From positions 1-64,000 of the forward strand of contig JAFWHB010000022.1 in NCBI GenBank assembly GCA_017512145.1: 64,000 nt of DNA. Direction: 5' to 3'. Made by a program: the position numbers and the translations under genes. The stretch's first letter is position 1; each line of letters opens with the position of its first letter. A model generated the notes under the pieces. It was not told the origin of the DNA. It saw only the letters and a program-made list of their open reading frames with translations, and ran no database searches. Source of the stretch: Mogibacterium sp. (GTDB taxonomy: Bacteria; Bacillota; Clostridia; Peptostreptococcales; Anaerovoracaceae). This document shows, piece after piece, positions 9,139-16,706 of this stretch.

Positions 9139-10181
9139 AGAAGCAGCTCAAGGAATTCGGCGAACTTCTTGAGACTAAGTATAAGGGATATGATATCAAC
9201 GGACACCGTGGTGTTGCAGAAGGCCGTTATGACGGATTTGCATGCACACCTGAGCGTGAGCCTGTATCAGGAGTAAACCCTAACCTCAAGGATCTTGCTC
9301 TTCCTTTCAAGGAATTCTGCAAGAAGAACAATGTTGAACTCGTTCAGGATGTTTGGATCGGACCTTTCACAGCATTCGGTTACGGATACTTTGACGAGAT
9401 CCCTGCAGGATACGTAATCAAGTACCTCGACTTCCAGACAACAATGAACTTTGTCAAGGTCAACCTCTGGACATGGGAAAACGGAACTCAGTACATCTGG
9501 GAGTGCCTGAACAATAAGCTCAAGAACCCTGCAAGACTTAACAGCCACATCGAGAAGGTTGAGCGTAAGGACGGCAAGGTTTATGTAACAGTCAACGGCA
9601 AAGTCGAAGAATACGACAAGATCATCGTTACAGCTCCTCTCTACATTCCTAACAAGAGAGCTGACGGACAGGTCGGCATGGTTGACTACTTCGATACAAG
9701 AGACGACGAGATGGCTCTCTTCAAGAAGATCGACTACGAGAGATACGATGTACAGGCTGTCCTCACCAAGCCTGAGGATCACCCTGAGATCTCGTACTAT
9801 GTATTCGACAACATGATCCCTGAGAGACTCGGACATCTGATGGTTTACTACAGAAGATGGAAAGAAACCGTAGATCAGGTCATCACAACTTATGCTCTGC
9901 GTAAGCACAGGAACTCTAACGAGATCCCTTACGAGAAGGTAAGACAGCAGGTACAGGACGACCTCAAGACAATGGGCAACCCTGCTTCAGAAGTTATCAA
10001 TGAGTGGTCTGTATACTACTTCCCACATGTATTCAGCGCAGACTATGCTGATGGCTGGTATGACAAGGTAGAAGCAATGCAGGGTAAGTATGATACTTAC
10101 TATGCTGGCGAGATCATGGCATTCGGTGACATGGATGAGACTGCTGAGTACAGCCGTGAACTGGTAGAAAGGTTCTTCTAA
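9135..10181 (+). CDS. Polyenoic fatty acid isomerase homologue, C-terminal part
   Basis: Continues the isomerase: LLETKYKGYDINGH, the substrate-domain block WIGPFTAFGYGYFDEIP, KYLDFQTTMNF, LWTWENGTQ, and the C-terminal FAD-contact segment YYAGEIMAFGDMDE. All have close counterparts in PAI as I recall it. It opens at an ATGA overlap without its own clear Shine-Dalgarno. One extra A in the run before ATG (AAA to AAAA) would restore a single frame across the joint with no residues missing. It is therefore either a frameshifted gene, a sequencing indel, or a split protein made by stop-start coupling. The end overlaps the next start by one base (TAATG). Confidence 0.8.
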   Translation: MKKQLKEFGELLETKYKGYDINGHRGVAEGRYDGFACTPEREPVSGVNPNLKDLALPFKEFCKKNNVELVQDVWIGPFTAFGYGYFDEIPAGYVIKYLDFQTTMNFVKVNLWTWENGTQYIWECLNNKLKNPARLNSHIEKVERKDGKVYVTVNGKVEEYDKIIVTAPLYIPNKRADGQVGMVDYFDTRDDEMALFKKIDYERYDVQAVLTKPEDHPEISYYVFDNMIPERLGHLMVYYRRWKETVDQVITTYALRKHRNSNEIPYEKVRQQVQDDLKTMGNPASEVINEWSVYYFPHVFSADYADGWYDKVEAMQGKYDTYYAGEIMAFGDMDETAEYSRELVERFF

Positions 10182-11716
10182 TGAAATTTTACAAAGATCA
10201 TTACGATGTCGTGATCATCGGCGCAGGACTTGCCGGTCTTTCAGCAGCGCTTCAGCTCCAGCAGAAAGGTATCACTGACATCCTTATTCTTGAAAAACAC
10301 AACCTCCCGGGCGGACTGGCTACAAGCTATGTCCGCAACGGGATTGAGATCGAGGCTACGCTCCATGAGATGATGAGCATCGGAACCAAGGAAGACAGAC
10401 TCAAGGTCGGCAAGTTCTTCGATGCGTGCGGTGTTGACATCAACTGGCTCAGAGTACCTGAGGCATACAGATTTGTCGAGACAAGCAAGAACATCGACAT
10501 TACACTGCATGCGGGATTCGAGAAAATGGCCGGAGAGATCGACGCACAGTTCCCTGGCTGGGGTCCTAAGGTCCTCGAGTTCATGCAGCTCTGCAACAGA
10601 GTTTATGACTCGATGAACACACTGTCAGTAACACCTATGAGCAAACCTGCAATGCTCATGAAGCATCCTGACTTTGTCAAGACCGCAGGCTACACAGCTA
10701 CCGAGGTTATTGACACATTCAATTTCCCTGACAAGATCGTAGATATCCTGACTCCTTACTGGATCTACGTCGGCAACCCGATGAGCACCCTTCCGTTCAC
10801 AATCTACGCCTTCCTCATGGCAGACTACTTCCGCGGAGGCAGCTATGTTCCTTCGAAGTATTCTCATGAGATGAGTCTCAAGCTGCAGATGAAGGCTGAA
10901 GAGAACGGAGCTCAGGTCGAGTTCTGTCAGGAAGTCGACAAGATCCTTGTCAAAGATGGCAAAGTAACAGGAGTACGCACAAGACGCGGCGATACCATAG
11001 GCTGCGATTATGTAATCTGCGGCGCTTACCCTAACAAGGTTTACACTCAGATGATCGAGCCTCTGTCAGAAGTTCCTGACGGAGCTATCAAGATGGTCAA
11101 CGGACGCAGACTTTCTGTCACAACAGCATCTGTTATGATGGTCCTCGATGACACACCGGAGAACCTCGGCATCAAAGACTACAATCTTTTCTCAGCAGAG
11201 ACCATGGATACTGACAAGATCTGGGAAGAAGGCAAGACTACAGGTCCATATAAGTACCTGACTTCCATCTGCCTCGACCTTGCTAATCCGGACGCAACTC
11301 CTGAGGGAATGTGCCAGTTCTCCATCACCACCCTGCCGCTCGTAACGGGTTTCCTTGATCTCAAGGAAGAAGACTATTACGACTTCAAGCGCAGAATGGC
11401 CAAGCAGATGATCGATGAATACGAGAAAGTCTCAGGCATCAATCTCCACGATCACATCGTCGAGATCGAGATTTCCACACCTGTTACTGTCGCACACTAT
11501 GTCGGCGCATGGAAAGGAAGCATCTACGGTTACTCTCACAGCATTGATGACCATGCTATCGCAAGGCTCCAGATGAAGGAAGACGATCACTTCATCGATG
11601 GACTTGAATTTGCCGGAGCTCATGCAATCTCAGGTAACGGAATGGGTCCTGCCATAACTAACGGCCGTGCAGCTGCCAAGGCTGTCATCGATGCTGAAGC
11701 TAAGAAGAATTCATGA
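10181..11716 (+). CDS. CrtI-like NAD(P)/FAD-dependent oxidoreductase
   Basis: Flavoprotein of 511 residues of the phytoene-desaturase/carotenoid-isomerase class. The N-terminal dinucleotide fold is VVIIGAGLAGLSAALQLQQKG followed by ILEKHNLPGGLATSYV; the C-terminal FAD motif is GLEFAGAHAISGNGMGPA. Such enzymes desaturate, saturate or isomerise polyene and lipid substrates. No carotenoid genes are present. Lying one base after the fatty-acid isomerase homologue, it likely acts on the same or the product lipid, for example as a desaturase or reductase. That role is inference. Confidence 0.8.
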   Translation: MKFYKDHYDVVIIGAGLAGLSAALQLQQKGITDILILEKHNLPGGLATSYVRNGIEIEATLHEMMSIGTKEDRLKVGKFFDACGVDINWLRVPEAYRFVETSKNIDITLHAGFEKMAGEIDAQFPGWGPKVLEFMQLCNRVYDSMNTLSVTPMSKPAMLMKHPDFVKTAGYTATEVIDTFNFPDKIVDILTPYWIYVGNPMSTLPFTIYAFLMADYFRGGSYVPSKYSHEMSLKLQMKAEENGAQVEFCQEVDKILVKDGKVTGVRTRRGDTIGCDYVICGAYPNKVYTQMIEPLSEVPDGAIKMVNGRRLSVTTASVMMVLDDTPENLGIKDYNLFSAETMDTDKIWEEGKTTGPYKYLTSICLDLANPDATPEGMCQFSITTLPLVTGFLDLKEEDYYDFKRRMAKQMIDEYEKVSGINLHDHIVEIEISTPVTVAHYVGAWKGSIYGYSHSIDDHAIARLQMKEDDHFIDGLEFAGAHAISGNGMGPAITNGRAAAKAVIDAEAKKNS

Positions 11717-11729
11717 AAGGAGGCGCCAT

Positions 11730-12911
11730 ATGAAAGTCAAAGGATTTCTTAAAGATGTCGGCGGCGCTTCCCGCGTCACCAAATTGCGTAAGGAGCTTAT
11801 AGCAAGCGGCTCACCTGTGCCAAAGCCAGAAGATCCTATCCGCAAGCTTGCCGATGCACTGCATCCGGGCAAGCAAGTATTTACCGTTACTGAGATAAGA
11901 GATGCATCCCCTACTGCCAAGACTTACAGGTTCTCCCCTAAGAATGGACATGTTCCTGTATTCCAGTGCGGACAGTATGCTAATTTCTATCTCAGGATCG
12001 GCGAAAGCGTTCTGACAAGAGCATATTCGATATCATCAGCACCTTATGAGGCAAGACTCAAGGATCCTTACTTCGAGGTAACGATCCGCAGCAATGTTCC
12101 TTATCTTGTACCTGACTGGTTCCTTGAGAATGTCAAGGTCGGAACAGAGATCACTGCTGCACTTCCATTCGGACAGTTCTATTATGAGCCTCTCCGTGAC
12201 TCAAAGAATGTTGTCGGAATCGCAGGCGGATCAGGTATCACGCCTTTCGCTTCGATGGCCAAAGAGATCGCCCGCGGCAAGCTGGATATAGACCTCACAG
12301 TCGTTTACGGCTCTGTTAATCACACAGATATCGTATGTGGAGATGAACTTCAGAAGGCCGCTGATGCATGCCCAGGCAAGATCCATCTCGTACATGTAAT
12401 GTCCGATGATCCTGAATGGGATGGCGAGAAGGGATTCGTAACTAAGGAGATCCTGGAGAAATACTCACCGGAAGATCCTTCCTACTTCTTCTGCGGCCCG
12501 CCGGTCATGTACTTCATGGTAGAGAAGATCATGAAAGAGATGAATGTTCCCCGCCGCAGATTCAGACATGATGCTGCAGCTCAGCCGGGCGTCAAGCTGA
12601 TCCCTGGATTCCCTATGGAATACGTCGGGAAGAAGTACAGCATCACCGTTGTACGCGGTGTCCACGAAGATGTCATCGAAGCAGCTGCAGATGAACCTGT
12701 AGCAGTTGCTCTCGAGCGTGCAGGAATTCCTATCGATACTCACTGCAGAGGCGGCGAGTGCGGATACTGCAGATCGCAGCTCATCTCAGGAGATATCTTT
12801 GTATCCCCTATCAGTGATGGCCGACGCGCAATGGACAAGGAGCTTGGATGGTTCCATGCATGCTCTGCATATCCGATGTCAGATCTTAAGATCAAGATTC
12901 CTATCATTTAG
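11730..12911 (+). CDS. Ferredoxin reductase-type flavoprotein with C-terminal 2Fe-2S domain
   Basis: 393 residues in three parts: an FAD domain with RAYSISSAP, an NAD(P)-binding domain with GGSGITPFASMA and FFCGPPVMYFMV, and a C-terminal plant-type ferredoxin with CRGGECGYC plus a later Cys in FHACSAYP. It should shuttle electrons from NAD(P)H through flavin to the iron-sulfur cluster and on to a partner oxidoreductase. The upstream CrtI-like protein and isomerase are the natural partners. The ATG at 11730 has AAAGGAGG 7 bases ahead; the in-frame start at 11667 inside the previous gene is rejected. Followed by a terminator. Confidence 0.85.
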   Translation: MKVKGFLKDVGGASRVTKLRKELIASGSPVPKPEDPIRKLADALHPGKQVFTVTEIRDASPTAKTYRFSPKNGHVPVFQCGQYANFYLRIGESVLTRAYSISSAPYEARLKDPYFEVTIRSNVPYLVPDWFLENVKVGTEITAALPFGQFYYEPLRDSKNVVGIAGGSGITPFASMAKEIARGKLDIDLTVVYGSVNHTDIVCGDELQKAADACPGKIHLVHVMSDDPEWDGEKGFVTKEILEKYSPEDPSYFFCGPPVMYFMVEKIMKEMNVPRRRFRHDAAAQPGVKLIPGFPMEYVGKKYSITVVRGVHEDVIEAAADEPVAVALERAGIPIDTHCRGGECGYCRSQLISGDIFVSPISDGRRAMDKELGWFHACSAYPMSDLKIKIPII

Positions 12912-12932
12912 GAATAACTGACTGATATTACG

Positions 12933-12964
12933 AAGGACTGCCTTATGTAAGGCAGTCCTTTTCT
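12933..12964 (+). terminator. Terminator of the flavoenzyme operon
   Basis: A 10-bp perfect stem (AAGGACTGCC / GGCAGTCCTT) with an 8-base loop is followed by TTCTCTT. It sits 21 bases after the reductase stop. Confidence 0.8.
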
Positions 12965-13005
12965 CTTGAATGAGTTTGGATTGAAACTGATATGTATGGT
13001 ATTAT

Positions 13006-13794
13006 ATGTGCATGGATTTTGAGTATATCATTGCAGACCCGACCGGTAATATCACGGTTCTTATCACATCACCCTATACGGATTCAAGCCGTCAGGATAT
13101 GATCAGCGAATCATTTAAGAGAGTACCTTCCTGCGAGCAGGTAGGTTTTATTATGCCTGTCTCAGATACGCTCATCAGGCTTGAGATGATGGGCTATGAA
13201 TTCTGCGGCAACGCGACTCTCTCTGCTGCTGCATATCAGGCCGGCATGAATGGTCTTGGCAGTGGATGCGAAGCTGTCATAACAGTAGAATCATCCGGAG
13301 CTGACAAGCCTCTTGATGTTAAGGTCCGCAGGCTCCCGGGATCAGATACAGGCAGTATATACGATGGCCAGGGATTCGAGGGAACTGTCAGCATGCCTGT
13401 TCCGGCTGTCAGCTCATTCAGGGGCTGGCCGCTTGTACAATTCGAAGGCATATCTCATCTGATCGTCCCATCACAGGCATTCAGCGATGCTTCAGCAGAA
13501 GAGGCCGTCAAAGAATTTGCCCGCGAGCTCGATGTACCTGCACTTGGCATGATGCTGCAGCCTGATGACACGGATGATATCAGCTTCCGCCCTCTTGTCT
13601 ATGTACCTGGATCAGACACTCTTTTCTGGGAGCATGGCTGCGCAACAGGCAGCACTGCGATAGGATTCTACAGATATCACACCACGGGCATCACCCATAC
13701 ACAAATTAAACAGCCCGGAGGCATTATCCGTGTGGATATCGCCGGCGGGCAGCCATTATTAACAGGAAATGTCAAGTTCAGACCCGGTATATAG
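13006..13794 (+). CDS. Diaminopimelate-epimerase-fold racemase/isomerase
   Basis: 262-residue protein of the DapF/proline-racemase/PhzF superfamily. Two cysteines stand where DapF-like enzymes have their catalytic pair: Cys67 in EFCGNATLSAA and Cys212 in EHGCATGSTAIG. Two opposed cysteines point to a cofactor-independent two-base racemase or epimerase, unlike PhzF, which lacks them. It is somewhat short for DapF and stands alone, without lysine-pathway genes, so another amino-acid substrate is likely. Start is ATG 13006 or 13012; the ribosome site is weak. Confidence 0.65.
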   Translation: MCMDFEYIIADPTGNITVLITSPYTDSSRQDMISESFKRVPSCEQVGFIMPVSDTLIRLEMMGYEFCGNATLSAAAYQAGMNGLGSGCEAVITVESSGADKPLDVKVRRLPGSDTGSIYDGQGFEGTVSMPVPAVSSFRGWPLVQFEGISHLIVPSQAFSDASAEEAVKEFARELDVPALGMMLQPDDTDDISFRPLVYVPGSDTLFWEHGCATGSTAIGFYRYHTTGITHTQIKQPGGIIRVDIAGGQPLLTGNVKFRPGI

Positions 13795-13801
13795 CCGGGT
13801 C
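13781..13801 (+). terminator. Hairpin spanning the racemase stop codon
   Basis: GACCCGG and CCGGGTC form a perfect 7-bp stem around a loop that contains the TAG stop, followed by TTATCTTA. A short convergent terminator between this gene and the sirtuin gene, with a weak T-tract. Confidence 0.55.
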
Positions 13802-13806
13802 TTATC

Positions 13807-14514
13807 TTATGCGAAGATTTCATTAACATCTCCCCTTATTACAAGAGATGCCCTGCTGTCTGCAGGAGTCGGCTCTTTGTTGATCACTATGAGATTCCTG
13901 CCGGTGAAGTATTCAAGATACGAAGCCGCCGGCTCTACCTGAAGAGAAGTCCCTGCAACTATAAGAGTATCCGCGCCGCTGATTTCTCTCATGGCGCCAA
14001 TGCCTGTATATTTGTCAGGAGCCTCACCATAGAGTACGACCCATGGCTTAATGATGCCTCCGCACTTACTGCATCTTGGGATGCCTTCTGATTCGAGGAT
14101 CTTCTCAAGGGGATAGAATGTGTCGCAGTGAATGCAGTAATTCTCCATTATGCTCCCATGCAGCTCGTATACCCTCTTATTTCCGGCCATCCTGTGAAGT
14201 CCGTCGATATTCTGAGTCACAATTCCTCTCAGCTTGTCCTGCTGCTCGAGCTCGTATAGTCTCCTATGGACAGCGTTCGGTCTGGCTTCGGGATGGATCA
14301 TGTACTTCCTGTAGAAATCATAGAACCTGTCTGTGTGCAGAGCAAAATAAGTCGCGCTGAGAATTGTCTCAGGCGAGACTCCCTCGAATTCTTCAGAGTA
14401 AAGTCCTCCCTCAGACCTAAAATCAGGGATGCCGCTAGCTGTCGACACCCCTGCTCCGCCGAAGAATACTATTCTTCTTGATCTTGCTATGATTTGCTCC
14501 AGTTCAGGATTCAC
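13807..14514 (-). CDS. Sir2-family NAD-dependent protein deacylase
   Basis: Sirtuin of 235 residues. NAD-binding FFGGAGVSTASGIPDFRSEGG at residues 17-37, TQNIDGLH, catalytic His in YELHGSI, two zinc pairs CIHC and CSKC, and GTSLQVEPA. Expected to remove acetyl or longer acyl groups from lysines using NAD. Starts with GTG behind GGGAG and follows a small zinc-ribbon gene by 2 bases, probably as one transcript. Confidence 0.92.
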   Translation of the reverse strand: MNPELEQIIARSRRIVFFGGAGVSTASGIPDFRSEGGLYSEEFEGVSPETILSATYFALHTDRFYDFYRKYMIHPEARPNAVHRRLYELEQQDKLRGIVTQNIDGLHRMAGNKRVYELHGSIMENYCIHCDTFYPLEKILESEGIPRCSKCGGIIKPWVVLYGEAPDKYTGIGAMREISGADTLIVAGTSLQVEPAASYLEYFTGRNLIVINKEPTPADSRASLVIRGDVNEIFA

Positions 14515-14516
14515 TC

Positions 14517-14741
14517 TTACTCTCCCAGGTCAGATCTGATTACCTTGCCCAGATTCCAGAGATTGGCAGCCTTGCCGGCAGCGCCTTCTCTGTCTTCAGC
14601 ACGTCTGTATTCGATAGGCGCAGTCTGTGAACCGCAGTCCACGCATGTCACATACCAGCACCAGTCATTCTCTTCTTCAAGGAGCCCTGCACCGCCGCAG
14701 AACGGACAGTCTTCAAGCTCGAATTTCTTATAAATCTCCAA
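14517..14741 (-). CDS. Lar-like zinc-ribbon small protein
   Basis: 74 residues with two cysteine pairs (CPFCGG at residues 12-17 and CVDCG near 37-41) and a C-terminal NLWN-type element, the pattern of the Lar restriction-alleviation family. In phages and prophages Lar modulates type I restriction; chromosomal copies are of unknown function. Start appears to be TTG 14741 with GAGAGG 11 bases upstream. Likely cotranscribed with the sirtuin gene. Confidence 0.55.
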   Translation of the reverse strand: MEIYKKFELEDCPFCGGAGLLEEENDWCWYVTCVDCGSQTAPIEYRRAEDREGAAGKAANLWNLGKVIRSDLGE

Positions 14742-14794
14742 TTGTGTTATATCCTCTCTTTCAAAAGGCGAGGATTCTCACCCCGCCCGTATTA

Positions 14795-15751
14795 TCAGTC
14801 AGTTATTATTCTTCTTACAGCCAGGATCTTCCTGTTGCCGATGCCGCTCACTATGACGCCCGTCTTCTTGTTGGAAGCATGTACCATCATGCCATCGCCG
14901 ATGTAGAGTCCGAAGTGTCCCGGGAAATATAGTATATCGCCAGGCTGAGCCTCACTGTACGGAACGCCTACGCCTTCCTTCTCAAGCGGCCAGCCAAGGT
15001 TGACTCCGTACTTCCTGTAGATCGCGATGACAAAGCCCGAGCAGTCTACGCCTGTCTCGAGGCTCCTGCCGCCCCAGACATACTTGACCTTGCCGACATA
15101 GCTCTTAGCTGTAGCAATGATATCATCGCCATTACTTGCGACCGGATAGCCCTCGTATGTCTGCCAGTCCTCACCCTTAGGGAGGCCTCTTGTACCCTTG
15201 GCGATAACAGCAGGACTTCCTTCTGATAGTATGTCCTTGGTTATCTCATCAGTCTTCTTGGTCTCTCCATTGACAGTAGTATATTTGACGAAGACCTTCT
15301 GCTCGCCTTCTTCGCCTTCGACCTTGACTACTGACTCACCTGCGAACATGGTATCGTCCATCTCATATACAGGCTCCGGAGTATAAGGCTGTATCTCTGT
15401 TGCAGTAGAAACGATCTTGATATCTGTGCCCTCAGCCTTAGCCTCCTCAAGCACAGTCTCAGCAGCCTCTTCAACAGATACTGTCTCCTGCTTGCCCTCA
15501 GCCTTGCTGATGGTTATATCTGAATCTATGGCAGCAATATCCGTGTCTTCCTTGGAAAGATAGCTGAAGAGCTGATTCATTACCTGCTTGGCGGATTCAT
15601 GGCTCTTGACATAACAAAGCACCTTATCGTCACGCGTGATGGCGTAAGGCGTCAGTGTCGAGATATGCGCAGCTCCGAGGATCACATCCGTTATCAGAAG
15701 AGCTGCTATCACAAAGCTAAGTATTAATCTTCTGATTGTTTTCTTCCGCAT
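14795..15751 (-). CDS. Secreted NlpC/P60 peptidoglycan hydrolase with G5 domain
   Basis: 318 residues: an N-terminal membrane/signal segment (residues about 8-28), a central region rich in acidic repeats, a G5 domain (EQKVFVKYTTVNGETKKTDE), and a C-terminal NlpC/P60 domain with Cys in GVDCSGFVIAIY and His in GHFGLYIGDG. The enzyme should cut the peptide stems of peptidoglycan outside the cell, and G5 domains bind wall sugars. The uncleaved-looking N-terminal helix suggests membrane anchoring. Confidence 0.88.
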   Translation of the reverse strand: MRKKTIRRLILSFVIAALLITDVILGAAHISTLTPYAITRDDKVLCYVKSHESAKQVMNQLFSYLSKEDTDIAAIDSDITISKAEGKQETVSVEEAAETVLEEAKAEGTDIKIVSTATEIQPYTPEPVYEMDDTMFAGESVVKVEGEEGEQKVFVKYTTVNGETKKTDEITKDILSEGSPAVIAKGTRGLPKGEDWQTYEGYPVASNGDDIIATAKSYVGKVKYVWGGRSLETGVDCSGFVIAIYRKYGVNLGWPLEKEGVGVPYSEAQPGDILYFPGHFGLYIGDGMMVHASNKKTGVIVSGIGNRKILAVRRIITD

Positions 15752-15821
15752 ACATTGATTATATATTAACCGGAGTTATCTGTCACCACAAAAATAGCCT
15801 CCGGAATATGTGGATATTGTG

Positions 15822-15856
15822 AAAAAAATGAGCGCCGGGTCAATAATCCCGGCGCT
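15822..15856 (-). terminator. Terminator after the MutT-like gene
   Basis: 9-bp stem AGCGCCGGG / CCCGGCGCT with an 8-base loop, followed on the minus strand by TTTTTTT. It lies 17 bases after the Nudix stop codon. Confidence 0.88.
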
Positions 15857-15873
15857 GGTTACCGATACTTCGG

Positions 15874-16263
15874 TCAAAGGACGTATTTCTTGAGTTTGTC
15901 TACTACTTCCAGGTCTGACGGCAGCCAGTCGACACTATCTATGTCGTCACGGCCAAGCCACTTTGCAGCCTCATGTTCGACCAGTGTCAGATGATCTGAC
16001 TTAAGTGTGCAGAGATAGCAGTACATGGTTACATGGAATTCAGGATAATCATGGTCTACTGTATAGAACAGTTCTCCTACATTGATGTCAGCCTCGAGTT
16101 CCTCTCTTATCTCTCTGACAATAGCCTGCTCTCCTGTCTCTCCGCTCTCAAGCTTGCCTCCGGGGAATTCCCATTTGTGTCTGTAATTCCCGTATCCTCT
16201 CTGAGTGGCGAAGATCCTGCCGTCTCTTATTATTATAGCTGCTGCAACCTCTATTCTCTTCAT
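15874..16263 (-). CDS. MutT-like Nudix hydrolase
   Basis: 129 residues with a complete Nudix box: GGKLESGETGEQAIVREIREEL, preceded by KWEFPGG as in 8-oxo-dGTP diphosphatases. It probably cleans oxidised nucleotides from the pool. The start overlaps the previous gene by ATGA, so it is translationally coupled to the 143-residue hypothetical protein. Confidence 0.85.
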   Translation of the reverse strand: MKRIEVAAAIIIRDGRIFATQRGYGNYRHKWEFPGGKLESGETGEQAIVREIREELEADINVGELFYTVDHDYPEFHVTMYCYLCTLKSDHLTLVEHEAAKWLGRDDIDSVDWLPSDLEVVDKLKKYVL

Positions 16264-16691
16264 TGATCGTCCTGTTCCTCAAAGAAGAAATAATCTATGT
16301 CTCTTCTCCTGACTCCTTTGTAGCATAACTTGAGATATTCGGCGATAGCGTCCTTGACGTCCTTCTCAAGCGGCAAAGCTTTTCTTGCGGCTTCGTTCTT
16401 AGGAAGCAAAAGTCCGGCATAGATCGCCCCCTTCTCTCCTGCGATGATCTTCTGTCCTCCGAAGACATTCTCGTTGATAACTTCAGCGATCATCTTCTCA
16501 GGGCCTTCCTTGATCATCATTACAGTGAGGCAGCGCTCCCAGTCGAGTTCAGGATATTCCTTCTTCCAGTCCCTGACGAACTTCTTCGAACGCTTGTCAG
16601 AGAAGACTTCGAATATCCTTCTTGCCGCATCCTGACGGAATTCAAGATCATCCACAGTTGTGCCGTATCCGTAAGCGAAAGCCTTTGCCAT
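16260..16691 (-). CDS. Conserved hypothetical protein upstream of mutT-like gene
   Basis: 143 residues, soluble, highly charged, probably mostly alpha-helical, with no cysteine pair or recognisable motif; it ends in an acidic tail. I do not recognise the family. The ATGA coupling to the Nudix gene and 15-base gap to the symporter gene place it in the same transcript. Function unknown. Confidence 0.75.
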   Translation of the reverse strand: MAKAFAYGYGTTVDDLEFRQDAARRIFEVFSDKRSKKFVRDWKKEYPELDWERCLTVMMIKEGPEKMIAEVINENVFGGQKIIAGEKGAIYAGLLLPKNEAARKALPLEKDVKDAIAEYLKLCYKGVRRRDIDYFFFEEQDDQ

Positions 16692-16706
16692 GTTTGATTC
16701 TCCTTA

